Below, one piece after another: positions 41,407 to 50,538 of a stretch of 64,000 nucleotides of DNA. The notes beneath the pieces are model-generated. The model saw nothing but the letters and a program-made list of their open reading frames with translations, had not been told where the DNA came from and made no database searches. The translations under genes and the position numbers were made by a program. Each line of letters begins with the position of its first letter. Position 1 is the first letter of the stretch. The DNA is taken from assembly GCF_006538705.1 (NCBI RefSeq), contig NZ_BJLP01000007.1, positions 19,106 to 83,105 on the forward strand, read 5' to 3'. The stretch is from Cellulomonas uda. Its GTDB lineage: Bacteria > Actinomycetota > Actinomycetes > Actinomycetales > Cellulomonadaceae.

Positions 41407-42270
41407 TCAGAAGACCGGCTTGCCGCCCGTGACGCCCAGCACCGTCCCCGACACGTACGAGCCGGTCGTCGACGAGGCGAGGAACACGAACGCGTGCGCG
41501 ACCTCGGCGGGCTCGCCCGCACGGCCGAGCGGGGTGTCCTGGCCGAACACCTCGACCTTCTCGGGCGGCTGCGTCGCGGGCTGCAGCGGCGTCCAGATGG
41601 GACCGGGTGCGACCGCGTTGACCCGGATGCCGCGCTCACCGAGCTCGGCCGCGAGGTTCACGGTGATGTTGTTGATCGCCGCCTTGGTGGAGGCGTAGTC
41701 GACCAGCGACTGCGACGGCTGGTACGCCTGGATCGACGTGCAGTTGACGATCGAGGACCCCTCACCGAGGTGCTCGAGCGCCTCCTGCGTGACCCAGAAC
41801 AGCGCGTACAGGTTGGTCTTCATGACCCGGTCCAGGTCGTCGGTCGTGACGTCGGCGAGCGAGTCGCGGCGCGCCATCTGGAACCCGGCGTTGTTGACCA
41901 GCAGGTCGAGGCCGCCGAGACCGTCGACGGCGGTCCGGACGGCGCCACGCGCGGTCTGCTCGTCGCGCAGGTCGCCCGGCACGAGCACGCACGTCCGGCC
42001 CGCCTCGCGCACCCAGCGCGCGGTCTCCTGCGCGTCCTCGTCCTCCTCGGGCAGGTAGCTGATCGCCACGTCCGCACCCTCGCGTGCGAACGCGATCGCC
42101 ACGGCACGCCCGATGCCCGAGTCGCCGCCGGTGACGAGCGCGCGCCGGCCGGTGAGCAGACCGTGGCCGGTGTAGCTGTGCTCACCGTGGTCGGGCTGCG
42201 GGTCCATGGGGGCGGTGAGGCCCGGGGGCTCCTGCTGCTGGGCGGGTCGGACGGCGTTCTCGTCGCTCAT
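41407..42270 (-). CDS. SDR-family oxidoreductase (YghA-like)
   Basis: A 287-aa short-chain dehydrogenase of the subgroup with an N-terminal extension (MDPQPDHGEHSYTGHGLLTGR). The cofactor loop TGGDSGIG is at 47-54, NNAG follows, then the catalytic Ser and the Tyr-Lys pair in VDYASTKAA near 190, so the active site is complete. The asymmetric loop suggests NADP(H) or NAD(H) cannot be settled. Such enzymes are often stress-induced. RBS GAGGGAG; a TAGCGT -10 at 42312-42307 (minus strand) fits its promoter. Confidence 0.9.
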   Translation of the reverse strand: MSDENAVRPAQQQEPPGLTAPMDPQPDHGEHSYTGHGLLTGRRALVTGGDSGIGRAVAIAFAREGADVAISYLPEEDEDAQETARWVREAGRTCVLVPGDLRDEQTARGAVRTAVDGLGGLDLLVNNAGFQMARRDSLADVTTDDLDRVMKTNLYALFWVTQEALEHLGEGSSIVNCTSIQAYQPSQSLVDYASTKAAINNITVNLAAELGERGIRVNAVAPGPIWTPLQPATQPPEKVEVFGQDTPLGRAGEPAEVAHAFVFLASSTTGSYVSGTVLGVTGGKPVF

Positions 42271-42830
42271 GGTGCGCTCCCTCGAGGTCGTCGGTGGGTC
42301 CTCGCCACGCTAGGCAGAGGTCCTGCGGACCGGCACCTCGAACGGTCGTCGACCTGGTGGGAGACGTCCCGCGGGGAACCGGCCAGAGGTGGGCAGAGAC
42401 CCGAAGAGACAGGAAGAGACCCGCTCGCGGCCGCCGCGCTCGCCCGCACAGGGCGTCCGTGGCGTCTGGGCGGGGCTCTCGCCTCACGCTCGCGACGCGG
42501 GTCTCAGGTCGCCGCGACGGGTCGCGGCCTGGTGCTGGTCCTAGGTGTCGGCCCTAGGCGTCACGGCCCTAGGTGTCGGCCGCGCGGACGTCGCACATGC
42601 TCGCTCACCCCTTGATGTCCTGCCCCCGCACGCCTCGACGCGTGCCCGGACCCGGCAACGGCCGGTCGGGGCATCGCACCTCGACCGGTCGGCACGTCGA
42701 CCATAGGCCGCCCCGGCCGGCCCCGCATGTCGAGCGCCCCGCACGGGCCGCGCGCCGCCGCCTCCCTGCACGTGCGGGTACCGGTCGCGCACCGCAGGAT
42801 GGGGCACGGACCGACGGCGAGGAGGAGCCC
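42271..42830. other. 560-bp intergenic region with two short repeat sets
   Basis: No gene is evident between the divergent SDR and DUF2231 genes. Three 10-bp repeats (AGAGACCCGA, AGAGACAGGA, AGAGACCCGC) lie at 42395-42424, and three CCTAGG hexamers (42540, 42553, 42568) with shared GTCGG-type tails lie at 42540-42579. CTAG is rare in most bacterial DNA, which makes the cluster notable. The first 40 bp hold the SDR promoter. Confidence 0.6.
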
Positions 42831-43751
42831 ATGGGTGGCGTGGACGAGGTGCTGCAGCGCTCGGGGAGGACGGCGCGCGGCGCCGTGGCGCGGCTCGAGG
42901 AGTCCGCGGCGCTCGACCGGCCCGCGACGGTCGTCCGGGCGGTCGCACGTGCGGTGCTACGGCCGCGCGCACTGTCCGACGTGCTGCGCGGCGTGCCCGC
43001 CGGTCACCCCGCGCACCCGCCGCTCACCGACGTGCCGATCGGGCTCTGGCTCTCCGCGAGCACGCTCGACCTGCTCGCACCCGTCGCGGGGCGCCGCGCC
43101 GCGGACCGGCTGGTCGGGCTCGGCGTCCTCGCTGCGACGCCGACGGCGCTGACCGGGTTGGCGGACTGGGGCACGAGCGAACGGAGCGACCCGGCGGTGC
43201 GGCGCGTCGGCGTCGTGCACGGCGTCGCGAACCTCGCCGCGCTGGCCTGCTACTCGACGTCGTGGGTGCTGCGCCGCCGCGGGCACCGGGCGGCGGGCGT
43301 GCTCGCGGGCCTCGCGGGTGGTGCGGTCCTGGGCGTCGGCGGCTACCTCGGCGGCCACCTGGCGCTGGTGCGCGGTGCGCCCCACCAGGACCCGGTCCCG
43401 CGCGAGGTGGACCGGGTGGCGACCGGCGTGAGCCGCACGGCGTCGCACGAGGCCACGGCGGACCTGTTCGACCCGGTGGCCGTCGACGAGTCGAAGCGCA
43501 GCACCACGGACCACGCCGAGATCCGCACCTGGGTCGAGGCACAGGGCGGCCGGCCCGCGCTCGTCCCGCCGCTCGGGCGCGGCGAGCCGCCCGTGCCGGC
43601 GGTGATCTTCCCGAGCGGGCCGAGCGGCCACGGCGCGGTCCCCGCGACGTGGCAGGAGTGGTTCGACGCGTTCGACCGCGGCGGTCTCGCGTTCGTCCGC
43701 CCGGCACGGCTGACCGACGCGCCGCCGTTCTTCGAGCTCACCCAGGCCTGA
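42831..43751 (+). CDS. DUF2231 membrane protein with ferredoxin-like C-terminal part
   Basis: A 306-aa protein. Residues about 45-200 carry four hydrophobic segments with HPAHPPLTDVPIGLW, the DUF2231 signature. After residue 200 is a soluble part (ESKRSTTDHAEIRTWVEAQGGRPALVP; TWQEWFDAFDRGGLAFV) of the DUF1508-like/PF11755-type seen in stress proteins. DUF2231 proteins are found with Rieske or haem proteins, but no cysteine cluster is present here. AGGAGG precedes the ATG. Function unknown. Confidence 0.75.
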   Translation: MGGVDEVLQRSGRTARGAVARLEESAALDRPATVVRAVARAVLRPRALSDVLRGVPAGHPAHPPLTDVPIGLWLSASTLDLLAPVAGRRAADRLVGLGVLAATPTALTGLADWGTSERSDPAVRRVGVVHGVANLAALACYSTSWVLRRRGHRAAGVLAGLAGGAVLGVGGYLGGHLALVRGAPHQDPVPREVDRVATGVSRTASHEATADLFDPVAVDESKRSTTDHAEIRTWVEAQGGRPALVPPLGRGEPPVPAVIFPSGPSGHGAVPATWQEWFDAFDRGGLAFVRPARLTDAPPFFELTQA

Positions 43752-43802
43752 TCGGGCGGGTGCCCGCCGGGGTCCGCCGGCGGTGTGAGGACCCGCGTTC
43801 GC

Positions 43803-43832
43803 TTGCCCTGGACGCGTCCGCCAACGTACCGT
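43803..43832 (+). promoter_or_regulatory. Probable promoter of the SpoIIE-type phosphatase gene
   Basis: TTGCCC (43803-43808) and TACCGT (43827-43832) are separated by 18 bp, giving a leader of about 105 nt before the ATG at 43944. Confidence 0.5.
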
Positions 43833-43943
43833 CGTGAGCGCGGCCCGTACCGGGGCGGCATGCGAGGTGGCCTGCGACGCCCTCCGCTCAGGCGGGCGAT
43901 CAGCCGTATCCTGCCCGCGACGGAGCACGTCGAGAGGCAGCGG

Positions 43944-46163
43944 ATGACGGAGAGGCTCGACCCTGAGCTCGCCGGGATCGGCGCGGATCTTCCCGACGAC
44001 GGCTTCGACGACCTGCTGGGCCGCCGCCCGGCATGGCGCGAGCGTGCCTCGACCTCGACCTCGATCTCGGGCGCGGACCGGGAGGCCGGCACGGACTCCG
44101 TGCTCGCCGACCTCGCGGCGCGGTACGAGGCCGAGCGGCTGAGCTGGCAGCTCGCCGTCACCGCGGGTGGGGTCGGCAGCTTCGACTGGGACCTGCGCAC
44201 GGGTCGGCTCGCGTGGGACGACCAGCTCCTGACGATCTTCGGGGTGGACCGCGCGCAGTTCGCCGGGACGATCGACGCGTTCTACGCGCTCGTCGAGCCG
44301 GACGACCACGCGCGCGTCGCCGAGGCCGTCGAGGGGGCCATCGCGACGTGCGGGGCCTACGAGGCGGAGTACCGCGTGCTGCGCGGCGACGGGACGGTGC
44401 GCTGGGTCAAGGCGCGCGGTCTCGCGCTCGCGGGCCCGGACGGTCGAGCGGCCCGGCTCCTGGGCGCCGCGTACGACACGACGAGCGAGCGGGACGCCGA
44501 GGCGCGCATGGACCGCGTGCTCGAGACGATGCCGGGCGCGTTCCTCATCCTCGACGACGAGTGGCGGTTCCGGTACGTGAACTCCTCGGGCGAGCGCCTG
44601 CTCGGCCGCCCGCGCGACGAGCTCGAGGGCGGGGTGCTGTGGGAGCTGTACCCGTTCGTCGTCGGCACGCAGGTCGAGGAGAGCTACCGCGCGGCGGTGC
44701 GCGACGGGAAGCCGCGGATCTTCGAGGTCGGCTCCGAGCTCCACCGCGGGCACTGGTACGAGGTCCGTGCGTGGCCGGGACCGGACGGGCTGTCGGTGTA
44801 CTTCGACGACGTCACCGAGCGGCGCGCGGCGCAGGACGAGGCGCGCGCGGCGCGTGAGCTCGAGCAGGCGTCGTCGCGACGCCTGGCGCTGCTCTCCGAG
44901 GTGGGCGACCACCTGAGCTCGACGCTCGAGACGGAGGAGGCGGTCCGCCGCCTCGCGCGGCACCTGGTCCCGACGTTCGGGTCGTGGTGCCTCGTTACGA
45001 TGTCCGAGGACCAGCGCCACCTGCGGGACATCGCGGCGTGGCACGAGGACCCGACGCGCCGCGCGACCGTCGCCCGGTACGCGTCGCTGCGCATCGACTC
45101 GCTCGCACCGGACGCGTACCTGTTCCGCACGCTGCGCACCGGTGAGCCCGTCGTCGTGCCGGACGCGACCAGCTCGATCGTCCGCGTGCTGTCCGGCGGT
45201 GCGCGGGACGTGCTGCGCGAGCTGGCCCCGCGCACGGCCTACGCCGTCCCGATGCGCTCACGCGGGCGGACGGTGGGTGCGATCACGATCTTCCTCGACG
45301 AGGGCTCGCCCGACCTCGGCACCGAGGACCTCGCGCTGCTGGTGCAGCTCGCGGACCGCGCGGGGCTCGCGCTGGAGAACGCGCGCCTTTACGAGCGTCA
45401 GCGGGAGATCGCGGTCGCGCTGCAGCGGTCGCTGCTGTCCGCGCCCGCGCAGAGCGAGGACCTCGACGTCGTCGTGCGGTACGTCGCGGCGGCGGAGGCC
45501 GCTCAGGTCGGCGGCGACTGGTACGACGCGTTCGTGCAGCCGTCCGGGCACACGGTCGTCGCTATCGGCGACGTCATGGGCCACGACACCCCCGCGGCGG
45601 CGGCCATGAGCCAGCTGCGCACGCTCCTGCGCGGCGTCGCGCACACCACGAGCGGCACGCCCGCGCAGGTGCTCGCGGCGCTGGAGTCGGCGAGCGCCGC
45701 GCTGCGCGTCGACGCGATGGCGACCGCGGTCGTCGCTCGGTTCGAGCCGGCCGACGACGACGACCTGACGACCATGCGGTGGACCAACGCGGGGCACCTG
45801 CCGCCGCTGCTCGTGCTCCCCGACGGCTCGGTGAGCCTGCTCGAGCCGGGACGTCCCGAGCTGGTCCTGGGCCTCGACCCGGGCACCACGCGCACCGACC
45901 GGACCACGACCGTGCCCCGCGGCTGCACGCTGCTGCTGTACACCGACGGGCTCGTGGAGCGCCGGGGCGAGCACCTGCGCCGGGGGCTCGCGCGGCTGGT
46001 CGACGAGGTCACGCGGCTCGTGCCGCTCGCGCGCATGTCGGGGCCCACGGGTGCGCTCGACCTCGAGCGACTGGTGGACGACCTGCTGGGCCGCATGACC
46101 GCCGGGCCGCCGGACGACGACATCGCGGTACTCGCGGTCCAGCTCCGCCCGCTCGGCGCCTGA
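43944..46163 (+). CDS. PAS-PAS-GAF-SpoIIE (PP2C) sensor phosphatase
   Basis: A 739-aa cytosolic signalling protein. Two PAS domains (about 60-185 and 190-300) are followed by a GAF domain (about 310-480, LLSEVGDHLSSTLETEEAVRRL), a linker helix ending LENARLYERQREIAVALQRSLL and a SpoIIE-type PP2C phosphatase (about 500-735). Metal-binding motifs are AQVGGDWYDAF, AIGDVMGHD and PDDDIAVLAV. Such proteins dephosphorylate STAS anti-anti-sigma factors to release stress sigma factors, and a STAS gene follows 126 bp downstream. The ATG at 43944 has GAGAGG upstream. The sensed signal is unknown. Confidence 0.92.
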   Translation: MTERLDPELAGIGADLPDDGFDDLLGRRPAWRERASTSTSISGADREAGTDSVLADLAARYEAERLSWQLAVTAGGVGSFDWDLRTGRLAWDDQLLTIFGVDRAQFAGTIDAFYALVEPDDHARVAEAVEGAIATCGAYEAEYRVLRGDGTVRWVKARGLALAGPDGRAARLLGAAYDTTSERDAEARMDRVLETMPGAFLILDDEWRFRYVNSSGERLLGRPRDELEGGVLWELYPFVVGTQVEESYRAAVRDGKPRIFEVGSELHRGHWYEVRAWPGPDGLSVYFDDVTERRAAQDEARAARELEQASSRRLALLSEVGDHLSSTLETEEAVRRLARHLVPTFGSWCLVTMSEDQRHLRDIAAWHEDPTRRATVARYASLRIDSLAPDAYLFRTLRTGEPVVVPDATSSIVRVLSGGARDVLRELAPRTAYAVPMRSRGRTVGAITIFLDEGSPDLGTEDLALLVQLADRAGLALENARLYERQREIAVALQRSLLSAPAQSEDLDVVVRYVAAAEAAQVGGDWYDAFVQPSGHTVVAIGDVMGHDTPAAAAMSQLRTLLRGVAHTTSGTPAQVLAALESASAALRVDAMATAVVARFEPADDDDLTTMRWTNAGHLPPLLVLPDGSVSLLEPGRPELVLGLDPGTTRTDRTTTVPRGCTLLLYTDGLVERRGEHLRRGLARLVDEVTRLVPLARMSGPTGALDLERLVDDLLGRMTAGPPDDDIAVLAVQLRPLGA

Positions 46164-46208
46164 CCTCGGAGCCTGACCGCTGGACCTGACCATTGCACCT
46201 GATCTCGG
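46157..46208 (+). repeat. Four 13-bp imperfect tandem repeats at the phosphatase stop codon
   Basis: CCTGA recurs at 46159, 46172, 46185 and 46198, each in a unit of the form GnnCCTGACCnnn with a 13-bp period. The first copy supplies the TGA stop of the phosphatase gene. Function unknown; may be a slippage array. Confidence 0.7.
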
Positions 46209-46289
46209 TGCGGATGCGAGCGGCGCCGTGACGTGTGACGGTGTCCCTTGGTACGTCCCCGCCCGACGCGGGGAACCGCGGAGGACGCC

Positions 46290-46625
46290 ATGACCGTGCG
46301 ACGTCGCCTGCCGGGTCGGATCGACCTGGAGCCGGGCGTGCCCCCGATCTTGCGGGTCTCGGGTGACGTGGACTTCTCGACCGTGGACGGGTTCTGCGTC
46401 CGGCTCGGGGTGGACCAGGCCGGGGTGGGCCGGGTGCTCGCGAGCAAGGGCGTGCGGGAGATCGACCTGTCCGAGGCGACGTTCATCGACTCCGCCGTGC
46501 TGGGTCTCGTCGTCGGGATCGCGCCGTACCTGCGCCCGGACCGGCTGCGGCTGCGGGGTGCGTCGGGAGCGCCGCTGGCGGTGCTCGAGATCACGGGCGT
46601 CGACCGGCTCGTCGACCTGGGCTGA
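46290..46625 (+). CDS. STAS-domain anti-sigma factor antagonist
   Basis: A 111-aa STAS protein. The phosphorylation-site loop FIDSAVLG (Ser68) after strand 3 is intact, and PPILRVSGDVDFSTVDGF is the opening strand pair. It is expected to bind and inhibit an anti-sigma kinase when dephosphorylated. The upstream SpoIIE phosphatase is the likely activator. No RsbW-type kinase or sigma factor gene is within the window. GAGGA precedes the ATG. Confidence 0.88.
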   Translation: MTVRRRLPGRIDLEPGVPPILRVSGDVDFSTVDGFCVRLGVDQAGVGRVLASKGVREIDLSEATFIDSAVLGLVVGIAPYLRPDRLRLRGASGAPLAVLEITGVDRLVDLG

Positions 46626-46694
46626 CGCGCGGCCGCGGTCCGGGTGCGCGCCCCCGGCGCCCGTCGCCGTGCGGCGTGCGCGGCTGCGCCCTGA

Positions 46695-46713
46695 CGACGC
46701 TTCGGTAGCGTCG
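46695..46713. terminator. Short hairpin between STAS and NnrD genes
   Basis: CGACGCT pairs with AGCGTCG around TCGGT, between convergent genes, without a T-run. Confidence 0.45.
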
Positions 46714-46718
46714 CGCTG

Positions 46719-47588
46719 TCAGCGGTGCGCGTGCGCGACCGCGGCGAGGTGCCGGCGGACCGCGGGCAGGGCGTCGGCCACCTCGCGTGCGAGGTAGCCC
46801 GCGGCCCCCTGCTCGTACGAGAGCTGCGCACCCGCGCCGGTGTGCAGCGCGACGCCCCACACCGCCGCGTCGACCCGCGGGAGCCCCGCGGCCAGGAGAC
46901 CCGCGACGGCGCCCGCGAGCACGTCGCCGCTGCCCGACGTCCCGAGCCCCGGCGTCGTGGCGTCCGCGGCCCGGACGTCGCCCGCGGGGTCCGCGACGGC
47001 GCTCGCGGCGACGACGACCGCGTCCAGCCGGGCCGCGAGGCGAGCGGCCGCCTCGCGCTCGTCGTCCGGTCGGTCCTCGCCGAGCAGTCGGTCGAGCTCG
47101 GCCCCGTTGGGCGTCAGCACCGCGCGGCCGCGCACGCGGTCCTGGAGGTCCGGTGCGTCGGCGAGCACTCCGAGCGCGAACGCGTCGAGCAGCAGCGGCA
47201 CGCGCGGCCCCGCCGTCTCGACGACCTGACGCAGCAGGCGTAGCGAGTGCTCCGGGTCCGCCAGTCCCGGCCCGACGAGCACCGCGTCGGCGCCCGCGAG
47301 CTCGTCGAGCGCCTCGGCGTCGCAGCCCTCGTCCTGCGACCAGGTGAGCACGCCGGCCTCGAGCACCGCGACCGCCGCGGGCGTCGCCGCGGCCTCGTCG
47401 ACGACGAGCGTGAGCCGCCCCGCGCCCACCCGCAGCGTCGCGATCCCCGCGAGCAGAGCCGCGCCGACCGTCGCGCGCGCACCACCGACCACGACGACGC
47501 GCCCGCGCGCGTCCTTGCTGCCCGTCGCCGCCGGCAGCGGCATCCCCGCCAGCAGCGTGGCGTCGATCGGGGTGGTCGACCCGCTCAT
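46719..47588 (-). CDS. nnrD: ADP-dependent (S)-NAD(P)H-hydrate dehydratase
   Basis: A 289-aa ribokinase-fold enzyme that repairs damaged NADHX/NADPHX. Family motifs are GRVVVVGGARATVGAALLAG at the start, LTPNGAELDRL (158-168) and the anion-hole/catalytic GTSGSGDVLAG (216-226, Asp222 as base). The partner epimerase domain (NnrE) is not fused and not in the window. The ATG at 47588 overlaps the preceding gene's stop, so the two are coupled. Confidence 0.92.
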   Translation of the reverse strand: MSGSTTPIDATLLAGMPLPAATGSKDARGRVVVVGGARATVGAALLAGIATLRVGAGRLTLVVDEAAATPAAVAVLEAGVLTWSQDEGCDAEALDELAGADAVLVGPGLADPEHSLRLLRQVVETAGPRVPLLLDAFALGVLADAPDLQDRVRGRAVLTPNGAELDRLLGEDRPDDEREAAARLAARLDAVVVAASAVADPAGDVRAADATTPGLGTSGSGDVLAGAVAGLLAAGLPRVDAAVWGVALHTGAGAQLSYEQGAAGYLAREVADALPAVRRHLAAVAHAHR

Positions 47589-48346
47589 CGCACCTCTCCC
47601 GCGTGCTCGGTGACGGGCGCCCCGACGTCGCGCAGGTGCGCCACGTCGTCGAACCGCTCGGCGCTCCAGACGCCGCCGCGGCGCACGAGCGTCGTGAGCG
47701 ACGCGTTGCGTACGCCGTGCTCACGCACGAGCTCCATGACGCCCTCCTCGTCGAGCCGCTCGAGGACGTAGCGCAGCAGGACGACGACCGCGTCGTGCGT
47801 CACGACGAGCAGCGGGCCCTCCTCGTCGCGCACGTCCGTGACCCAGGACCGCAGGCGCAGCGCGACGTCGAGCCACGACTCGCCGCCCGCCGGCCGGTGG
47901 TAGAGCTTGCCGAGGTGCCGGCGCGCCGCCGCCTCGTCGGGGTGCAGGCGCTCGACGCCCCGGCGCGTGAGCCGGTCGAGCACGCCGAGCTCGCGGTCCC
48001 GCAGGCGGTCGTCCGTCCGCACGGGCAGGTCGAGACCGGCGCGCTCGAGCGCGAGCCGCGCGGTCTGCCGCGCGCGCACGTACGGCGAGGACCACACGGC
48101 GACCGGACGCTCGTCGGGGTCGAGGTCGCGCAGCGCGACCCCGAGCGCCGCCGCCTGCTCCGCGCCGAGCGGTGACAGCGGGGTGTCCGCGTCCCGGTGA
48201 TCGAGCTCGAGGCGGTCCAGCCCGCGGCGGTCCGCGTCGCGCGCCGCGACGTTCCCGGCGCTCTCCCCGTGCCGCACGGCGTGCACGACGAGCGGGCGGG
48301 GGTCGGCGGGAGCGGGGGAGGCCTGGGTCTCGGGTGTCGTGCGCAC
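47585..48346 (-). CDS. Histidine phosphatase family protein
   Basis: A 253-aa branch-1 histidine phosphatase. The catalytic RHGE is at 25-28 (VRHGESAGN), the second arginine is in SSPYVRARQTA, the conserved Glu lies in RDRELGVLDR and the second His is in VVTHDAVV. The DRELGVLDRLTRRGVERLHPDE region resembles phosphoglycerate-mutase-like phosphatases; the substrate is unknown. The GTG at 48346 is inferred; no strong ribosome site. It overlaps nnrD. Confidence 0.85.
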   Translation of the reverse strand: MRTTPETQASPAPADPRPLVVHAVRHGESAGNVAARDADRRGLDRLELDHRDADTPLSPLGAEQAAALGVALRDLDPDERPVAVWSSPYVRARQTARLALERAGLDLPVRTDDRLRDRELGVLDRLTRRGVERLHPDEAAARRHLGKLYHRPAGGESWLDVALRLRSWVTDVRDEEGPLLVVTHDAVVVLLRYVLERLDEEGVMELVREHGVRNASLTTLVRRGGVWSAERFDDVAHLRDVGAPVTEHAGEVR

Positions 48347-48458
48347 CGGTCCACGTTCGCACCCGGGCGCGCGGCCCGCACGAGGAGCGGGCGGGTTCGA
48401 GATGCCGTGCGCCGGGCGGTCGCGCACGATCGAGGGGACCGCACGAGAGGAGACCGAG

Positions 48459-48599
48459 ATGTCGCAGCCGCAGGAGCGAGAGCACCCGGTGGAGCCCGCC
48501 GAGGGTGCGCCGGAACCCGGTGCGCCGGGCACGCAGGGCGAGGCGGGGACGGACGAGCGTGAGCATTCCCAGGACCCGGCGGAGGGCGGCGAGCAGTAG
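48459..48599 (+). CDS. Small acidic hypothetical protein (46 aa)
   Basis: A 46-aa very hydrophilic, Glu/Pro/Gly-rich and probably disordered peptide (MSQPQEREHPVEPAEG...). No family is known to me. The GAGAGGAGA ribosome site 4 nt upstream is strong, which supports real translation. It lies between divergent histidine phosphatase and DUF72 genes. Confidence 0.55.
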   Translation: MSQPQEREHPVEPAEGAPEPGAPGTQGEAGTDEREHSQDPAEGGEQ

Positions 48600-48677
48600 C
48601 GGTCGCACGGACCTGCGGGAGTCCCTCGCGCGGACCGGCGGCTGCGCCGGCCCGCGCGGGCCTGTCCGGGAGGGCGG

Positions 48678-49403
48678 ATGAGCGTCGCCGTCGGGACGTC
48701 GGGGTGGTCGTACGACCACTGGACCGACGTGCTCTACCCGCCCGGGATGCCGCCCGAGCACCGGCTCGCGCGCTACCTGCAGGAGTTCGAGACCGTCGAG
48801 CTCAACGCGAGCTTCTACCGGTGGCCGCGGGACGCGGCCTTCGCCTCGTGGCGGCGCCGCCTGCCCGAGGGCTTCCGGATGACGGTCAAGGCGCCCCGCG
48901 GGCTCACGCACGCGCGTCGGCTGTACGGTCCCGAGGCGTGGCTCGGGCGGGTCGAGCGCGGGTTGCACGAGCTGCGGGGCCGGCGCGGTGCGCTCCTCGT
49001 CCAGCTGCGCCCCGACCAGGAGCGTGACGACGCCCGGCTGGACTGGTTCCTCGCGCGCGTCCCGCCGTGGGTGGACGTCGCCGTCGAGCTGCGGCACCCG
49101 AGCTGGCAGGTCGACGAGGTGTTCGAGCTGCTCGCGCGGCGCCGCGCCGCGTACGTGGTGCTGAGCGGGGCGGGGCTGCCGTGCGTGCTGCGCGCGACGG
49201 CGCCGCTCGTCTACGTGCGGCTGCACGGTCCCGATCACCATCACCTGTACGCGGGCTCGTACTCCGACGAGGACCTCGGCTGGTGGGCGCAGCGGGTGCG
49301 CGAGTGGCAGCGCGGCGGGCACGACGTGCTCGCGTACTTCAACAACGACGGCGGCGGGAACGCGGTGCGCAACGCGCGCACGCTGCGTGACCTGCTGCGC
49401 TGA
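48678..49403 (+). CDS. DUF72 (YecE-like) family protein
   Basis: A 241-aa TIM-barrel protein of the DUF72/YecE family. Signature blocks are VGTSGWSYDHW at the start, FETVELNASFYRWP, RMTVKAPRGLTH, LVQLRPDQ and VYVRLHGPD. Biochemical function is not established. GGGAGGGCGG precedes the ATG. It is convergent with the DUF808 gene, three bases apart. Confidence 0.9.
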   Translation: MSVAVGTSGWSYDHWTDVLYPPGMPPEHRLARYLQEFETVELNASFYRWPRDAAFASWRRRLPEGFRMTVKAPRGLTHARRLYGPEAWLGRVERGLHELRGRRGALLVQLRPDQERDDARLDWFLARVPPWVDVAVELRHPSWQVDEVFELLARRRAAYVVLSGAGLPCVLRATAPLVYVRLHGPDHHHLYAGSYSDEDLGWWAQRVREWQRGGHDVLAYFNNDGGGNAVRNARTLRDLLR

Positions 49404-49406
49404 GCG

Positions 49407-50414
49407 TCAGGGCGCGGGGGCCGCGTCGCCCTCGTCGTGCGCGCCCTCGCCGTGCGCCGCCTCGTCGTGCGCCTCGTCGTGACCGCCCCGCACGTGGTGC
49501 ACCAGGTGCACCACGCCGACGACGACCGCGCCCACGATGACGCCGACGAGCGCCGCGACGAGCGTGCCGACCAGCCAGGTGAGGACCCCGCCCACCCCCG
49601 CGACGCCGTGCACGGCCTCCTCGAGGTGGTGCACCACGTCGTGCGGCCAGTGCCAGCCGAGCTCGTCGACGCCCGAGAGCAGGATGTGCCCACCCACCCA
49701 GAGCATCGCGACCACGCCGACGACCGACAGCACCGAGAGCACCTTCGGCATCGCGGCGACGAGCCCGCGCCCGAGCGCGGCGCTCGCACCGAACCGCGTC
49801 TGCGCGAGGCGCAGCCCGACGTCGTCCATCTTCACGATGACCGCGACCACGCCGTACACGAGAACCGTCATGAGCAGCGCGACGACCACCAGGATCGCGG
49901 CGCGCGAGGCCAGCCCCTCGTCGGCCACCTCGTTGAGGGAGATGACCATGATCTCGGCGGACAGGATGAAGTCGGTGCGGATGGCGGCGCCGATGAGCCG
50001 CTTCTCGGCGGCCGCGCCGTCCTCCTCCGCGGCGACGGGGACCTCCTTGCCACCGTGCCCGGTCACGGCCTCCCACAGCTTCTCGGCGCCCTCGAACGCG
50101 AGGTACGTCCCGCCGACCATGAGGATCGGGGTGAGCAGCCAGGGCAGGAACTGGCTGAGCAGCAGTGCCGCGGGGAGGATGAACAGCAGCTTGTTGCGCA
50201 GCGAGCCCCGCGCGATCCGCCAGATGATCGGCAGCTCGCGCTGCGGCGAGACGCCCGTGACGTAGCGCGGGGTGACCGCGGTGTCGTCGATGACGACGCC
50301 CGCGGCCTTGGCGCTCGCGCGCCCGGCGGCCGCGCCGACGTCGTCGACCGACGCCGCGGCGAGCTTCGCGAGCGCCGCGATGTCGTCGAGCAGTGCTGCC
50401 AGTCCGCCTGCCAT
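49407..50414 (-). CDS. DUF808 (YedI-like) membrane protein
   Basis: A 335-aa integral membrane protein. The N-terminal helix MAGGLAALLDDIAALAKLAAASVDDV and the segment VSPQRELPIIWRIARGSLRNKL are diagnostic of DUF808. About six hydrophobic helices follow, and the C-terminal 25 residues are His/Glu/Asp-rich (GGHDEAHDEAAHGEGAHDEG). Function unknown. It lies 124 bp downstream of the APC permease on the same strand, so it may be read from its own promoter. Confidence 0.88.
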   Translation of the reverse strand: MAGGLAALLDDIAALAKLAAASVDDVGAAAGRASAKAAGVVIDDTAVTPRYVTGVSPQRELPIIWRIARGSLRNKLLFILPAALLLSQFLPWLLTPILMVGGTYLAFEGAEKLWEAVTGHGGKEVPVAAEEDGAAAEKRLIGAAIRTDFILSAEIMVISLNEVADEGLASRAAILVVVALLMTVLVYGVVAVIVKMDDVGLRLAQTRFGASAALGRGLVAAMPKVLSVLSVVGVVAMLWVGGHILLSGVDELGWHWPHDVVHHLEEAVHGVAGVGGVLTWLVGTLVAALVGVIVGAVVVGVVHLVHHVRGGHDEAHDEAAHGEGAHDEGDAAPAP

Positions 50415-50538
50415 GAGCCGCCTTCGTCGTCGTGCCTACCGGGGTGTGCCGCATCCTGCCAGCAGGACGCCCTGACGGTGCGTCATGTCCACACGCCCGG
50501 CGGGCGAGGGCGCGGCGGGCGGGTGGGGACCGGCCGCC

